This document shows, piece by piece, positions 6,533 to 7,616 of a DNA stretch of 7,616 bases (positions are counted from its first letter, which is position 1; each line of letters begins with the position of its first letter). This DNA comes from CAZSGN01 sp964606415 (GTDB taxonomy: Bacteria > Bacteroidota > Bacteroidia > Bacteroidales > JBBRXJ01). Made by a program: the position numbers and the translations under genes. Below the pieces are notes generated by a model. It was not told the origin of the DNA. It worked only from the letters and a program-made list of their open reading frames with translations, and searched no databases. The DNA is taken from positions 1-7,616 of the forward strand of contig CAZSGN010000132.1 of NCBI GenBank assembly GCA_964606415.1, written 5' to 3'.

Positions 6533-6561
6533 TTGGGTTAAAATCTTTTTAAATTTGAGTT

Positions 6562-7557
6562 ATGCAAACACGTTTAAGACGCCTTAGGTATAATCCTGTT
6601 TTAAGAGAAATGGTCAATGAGCATCATCTTTCTAAATCGGATCTAGTCATGCCTTTATTTGTTTGCCCGGGTGAACAAATAAAAAATCCGGTTTCTTCGA
6701 TGCCGGGAATTGAGCAATTATCAGTGGATGAATTGGTAATAAAAGCTCAAAAATTATATGATAAGGGAGTACGGGCTGTTTTATTGTTTGGTATTCCGGA
6801 GCATAAAGATGAGTCAGGAGAAGTAGCTTGCGAATCGAATGGTATCGTTCAGCAAGCATTAAGGGCATTGAAGGAGATGTTGCCTGATTTATTGCTTATT
6901 GCTGATGTTTGTAATTGTGAATATACGACTCACGGCCATTGTGGCCCACTTGTTGATGGAGATGTGGATAATGACCAGACGGTGGAGTTATTGGCCAGGC
7001 AAAGTGTGTCGTTGGCCAGGGCAGGGGCGGATATAGTGGCACCCAGTGATATGATGGATGGACGAATTGTTGCTATAAGACTGGCACTTGATCAGGCTGG
7101 TTATTATAAAACGCCTGTTCTCTCTTATGCGGCAAAGTTTGCTTCTGCGTTTTATGGGCCATTCAGGGAAGCAGCCGGTAGTTCCCCGCAATTTGGTGAC
7201 CGTAAATCTTACCAGATGAATCCGGCAAATAGCAGGGAAGCCATCCGTGAGGTAGAAATGGATGTTAAAGAGGGTGCTGATATGGTGATGGTTAAGCCTG
7301 CAATGAGTTATCTTGATGTGATCCGGCAAATAAAAGATCGTTTTTTATTACCTGTGGTGGCTTATAATGTTAGTGGTGAATATTCTATGATCAAAGCAGC
7401 GGCAGAAAAGGGGTGGATTGATGAAAAAAAGGTCGTTATGGAGATGTTGATTTCCATGAAAAGAGCCGGAGCGGATATTATTATTTCTTATTTTGCGGAG
7501 GATGTAATGGATTGGATGAATGATCGTGATGAGAATAACAATCGAGGACATCTCTAA
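6562..7557 (+). CDS. hemB: Delta-aminolevulinic acid dehydratase (porphobilinogen synthase)
   Basis: This cytoplasmic enzyme condenses two 5-aminolevulinate molecules to porphobilinogen, the substrate of HemC. The 331 residues cover the full family length (about 325) plus a short polar C-terminal tail. The N-terminus RLRRLRYNP (4-12) matches the family's arginine-rich arm. The zinc site is complete, with Cys117, Cys119 and Cys127 in DVCNCEYTTHGHCG (115-128), so this is the zinc-type rather than the aspartate-rich magnesium-type enzyme. The two Schiff-base lysines are Lys192 in SYAAKFASAFYGPFR (188-202) and Lys245 in MVMVKPAMSYLD (241-252). Glu230 and its neighbours resemble the allosteric magnesium region of other HemB proteins. 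The ATG at 6562 is the only start giving the conserved arm. The gene is separated from hemD by 174 bp of palindromic sequence, so it may be transcribed on its own. Confidence 0.97.
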   Translation: MQTRLRRLRYNPVLREMVNEHHLSKSDLVMPLFVCPGEQIKNPVSSMPGIEQLSVDELVIKAQKLYDKGVRAVLLFGIPEHKDESGEVACESNGIVQQALRALKEMLPDLLLIADVCNCEYTTHGHCGPLVDGDVDNDQTVELLARQSVSLARAGADIVAPSDMMDGRIVAIRLALDQAGYYKTPVLSYAAKFASAFYGPFREAAGSSPQFGDRKSYQMNPANSREAIREVEMDVKEGADMVMVKPAMSYLDVIRQIKDRFLLPVVAYNVSGEYSMIKAAAEKGWIDEKKVVMEMLISMKRAGADIIISYFAEDVMDWMNDRDENNNRGHL

Positions 7558-7616
7558 AAACTTTGGTTCTACCACTAATTTAATGAAAGCTTGCAATTTG
7601 TTTATATGTAGATAAA

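Larger units (their letters stand above)
6384..6541. repeat. Palindromic intergenic element with inverted ends (MITE-like)
   Basis: Bases 6387-6404 match the reverse complement of 6522-6539 at 16 of 18 positions, and both ends carry TTAA (6384-6387 and 6538-6541). Between the ends lie a left hairpin (6398-6425), a perfect 16-bp palindrome (6433-6448), a 10-bp stem with a 10-nt loop (6466-6495) and a right hairpin (6513-6532). TTTACTTA occurs twice (6425-6432, 6501-6508). There is no ORF of note. The element fills almost the whole hemD-hemB gap, and its core recurs at 157-175. The structure fits a small non-autonomous palindromic repeat. The TTAA ends could be a target duplication or simply part of the inverted repeat. 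A structured leader controlling hemB is the alternative. Confidence 0.68.

Noticed and set aside
6550..6557. TAAATTTG, an exact TAnnTTTG -7 match directly before hemB
   Set aside because: It ends 4 bp before the ATG, so transcription would start at or after the start codon unless the message is leaderless. The nearest TTTG (6532-6535) is only 14 bp upstream, too close. AT-rich sequence can give this match by chance.
6988..7329. 113-codon minus-strand ORF inside hemB
   Set aside because: It is fully antisense to conserved hemB coding sequence including both active-site lysines; the translation is low in family-like features and rich in His, Arg and Ile as expected from a shadow frame.

Overview
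The window is a low-GC chromosomal segment that looks like the Bacteroidota (class Bacteroidia). The evidence is the C-x-x-x-G-R-P-T-G-G-P-K-D-x-x-P-P start of a lipoprotein with an N-terminal Ig-like domain, starts without clear Shine-Dalgarno sequences but with A/T-rich leaders, a TAnnTTTG-type -7 box in the divergent intergenic region, and a large-form Lgt. A finer placement (for example Marinilabiliales-like) would be a guess. All complete genes are recognisable families, and I see no phage, IS transposase, CRISPR, tRNA or rRNA.

Layout. Positions 1-268 hold no gene but stack three repeats: ten tandem octamers (23-102), a hairpin motif (157-175) and thirteen tandem heptamers (177-267) that end one base before the stop codon of the next gene. 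Positions 269-2131 (minus strand) encode a 620-residue Ig-like-domain lipoprotein starting at TTG. A 144-bp AT-rich divergent region follows, with a TAGGTTTG promoter box for the lipoprotein. On the plus strand come lgt (2276-3370), then hemA (3433-4692), hemC (4689-5612) and hemD (5605-6387), whose ends overlap by 4 and 8 bp. A 174-bp gap carries a structured palindromic element (6384-6541), then hemB (6562-7557). The last 59 bp hold no supported gene.

How the genes fit together. HemA reduces glutamyl-tRNA(Glu) to glutamate-1-semialdehyde. HemB condenses two 5-aminolevulinates to porphobilinogen, HemC polymerises four porphobilinogens to hydroxymethylbilane, and HemD closes the ring to uroporphyrinogen III, the branch point to haem, sirohaem and cobalamin. 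The aminomutase HemL, needed between HemA and HemB, and HemE, which follows HemD, are not in the window. Lgt lipidates prolipoproteins, and the divergently transcribed neighbour is a predicted Lgt substrate.

The genes are ordinary. The unusual material is the repeat content of the two intergenic regions: a 19-bp palindromic core occurs once in each (157-175 and 6433-6451, 16/19 identical), and in the hemD-hemB gap it lies within a roughly 158-bp element bounded by near-identical inverted repeats. This resembles a dispersed non-autonomous palindromic element, although a transcript-level regulatory structure for hemB is not excluded. I found no convincing new multi-gene system.
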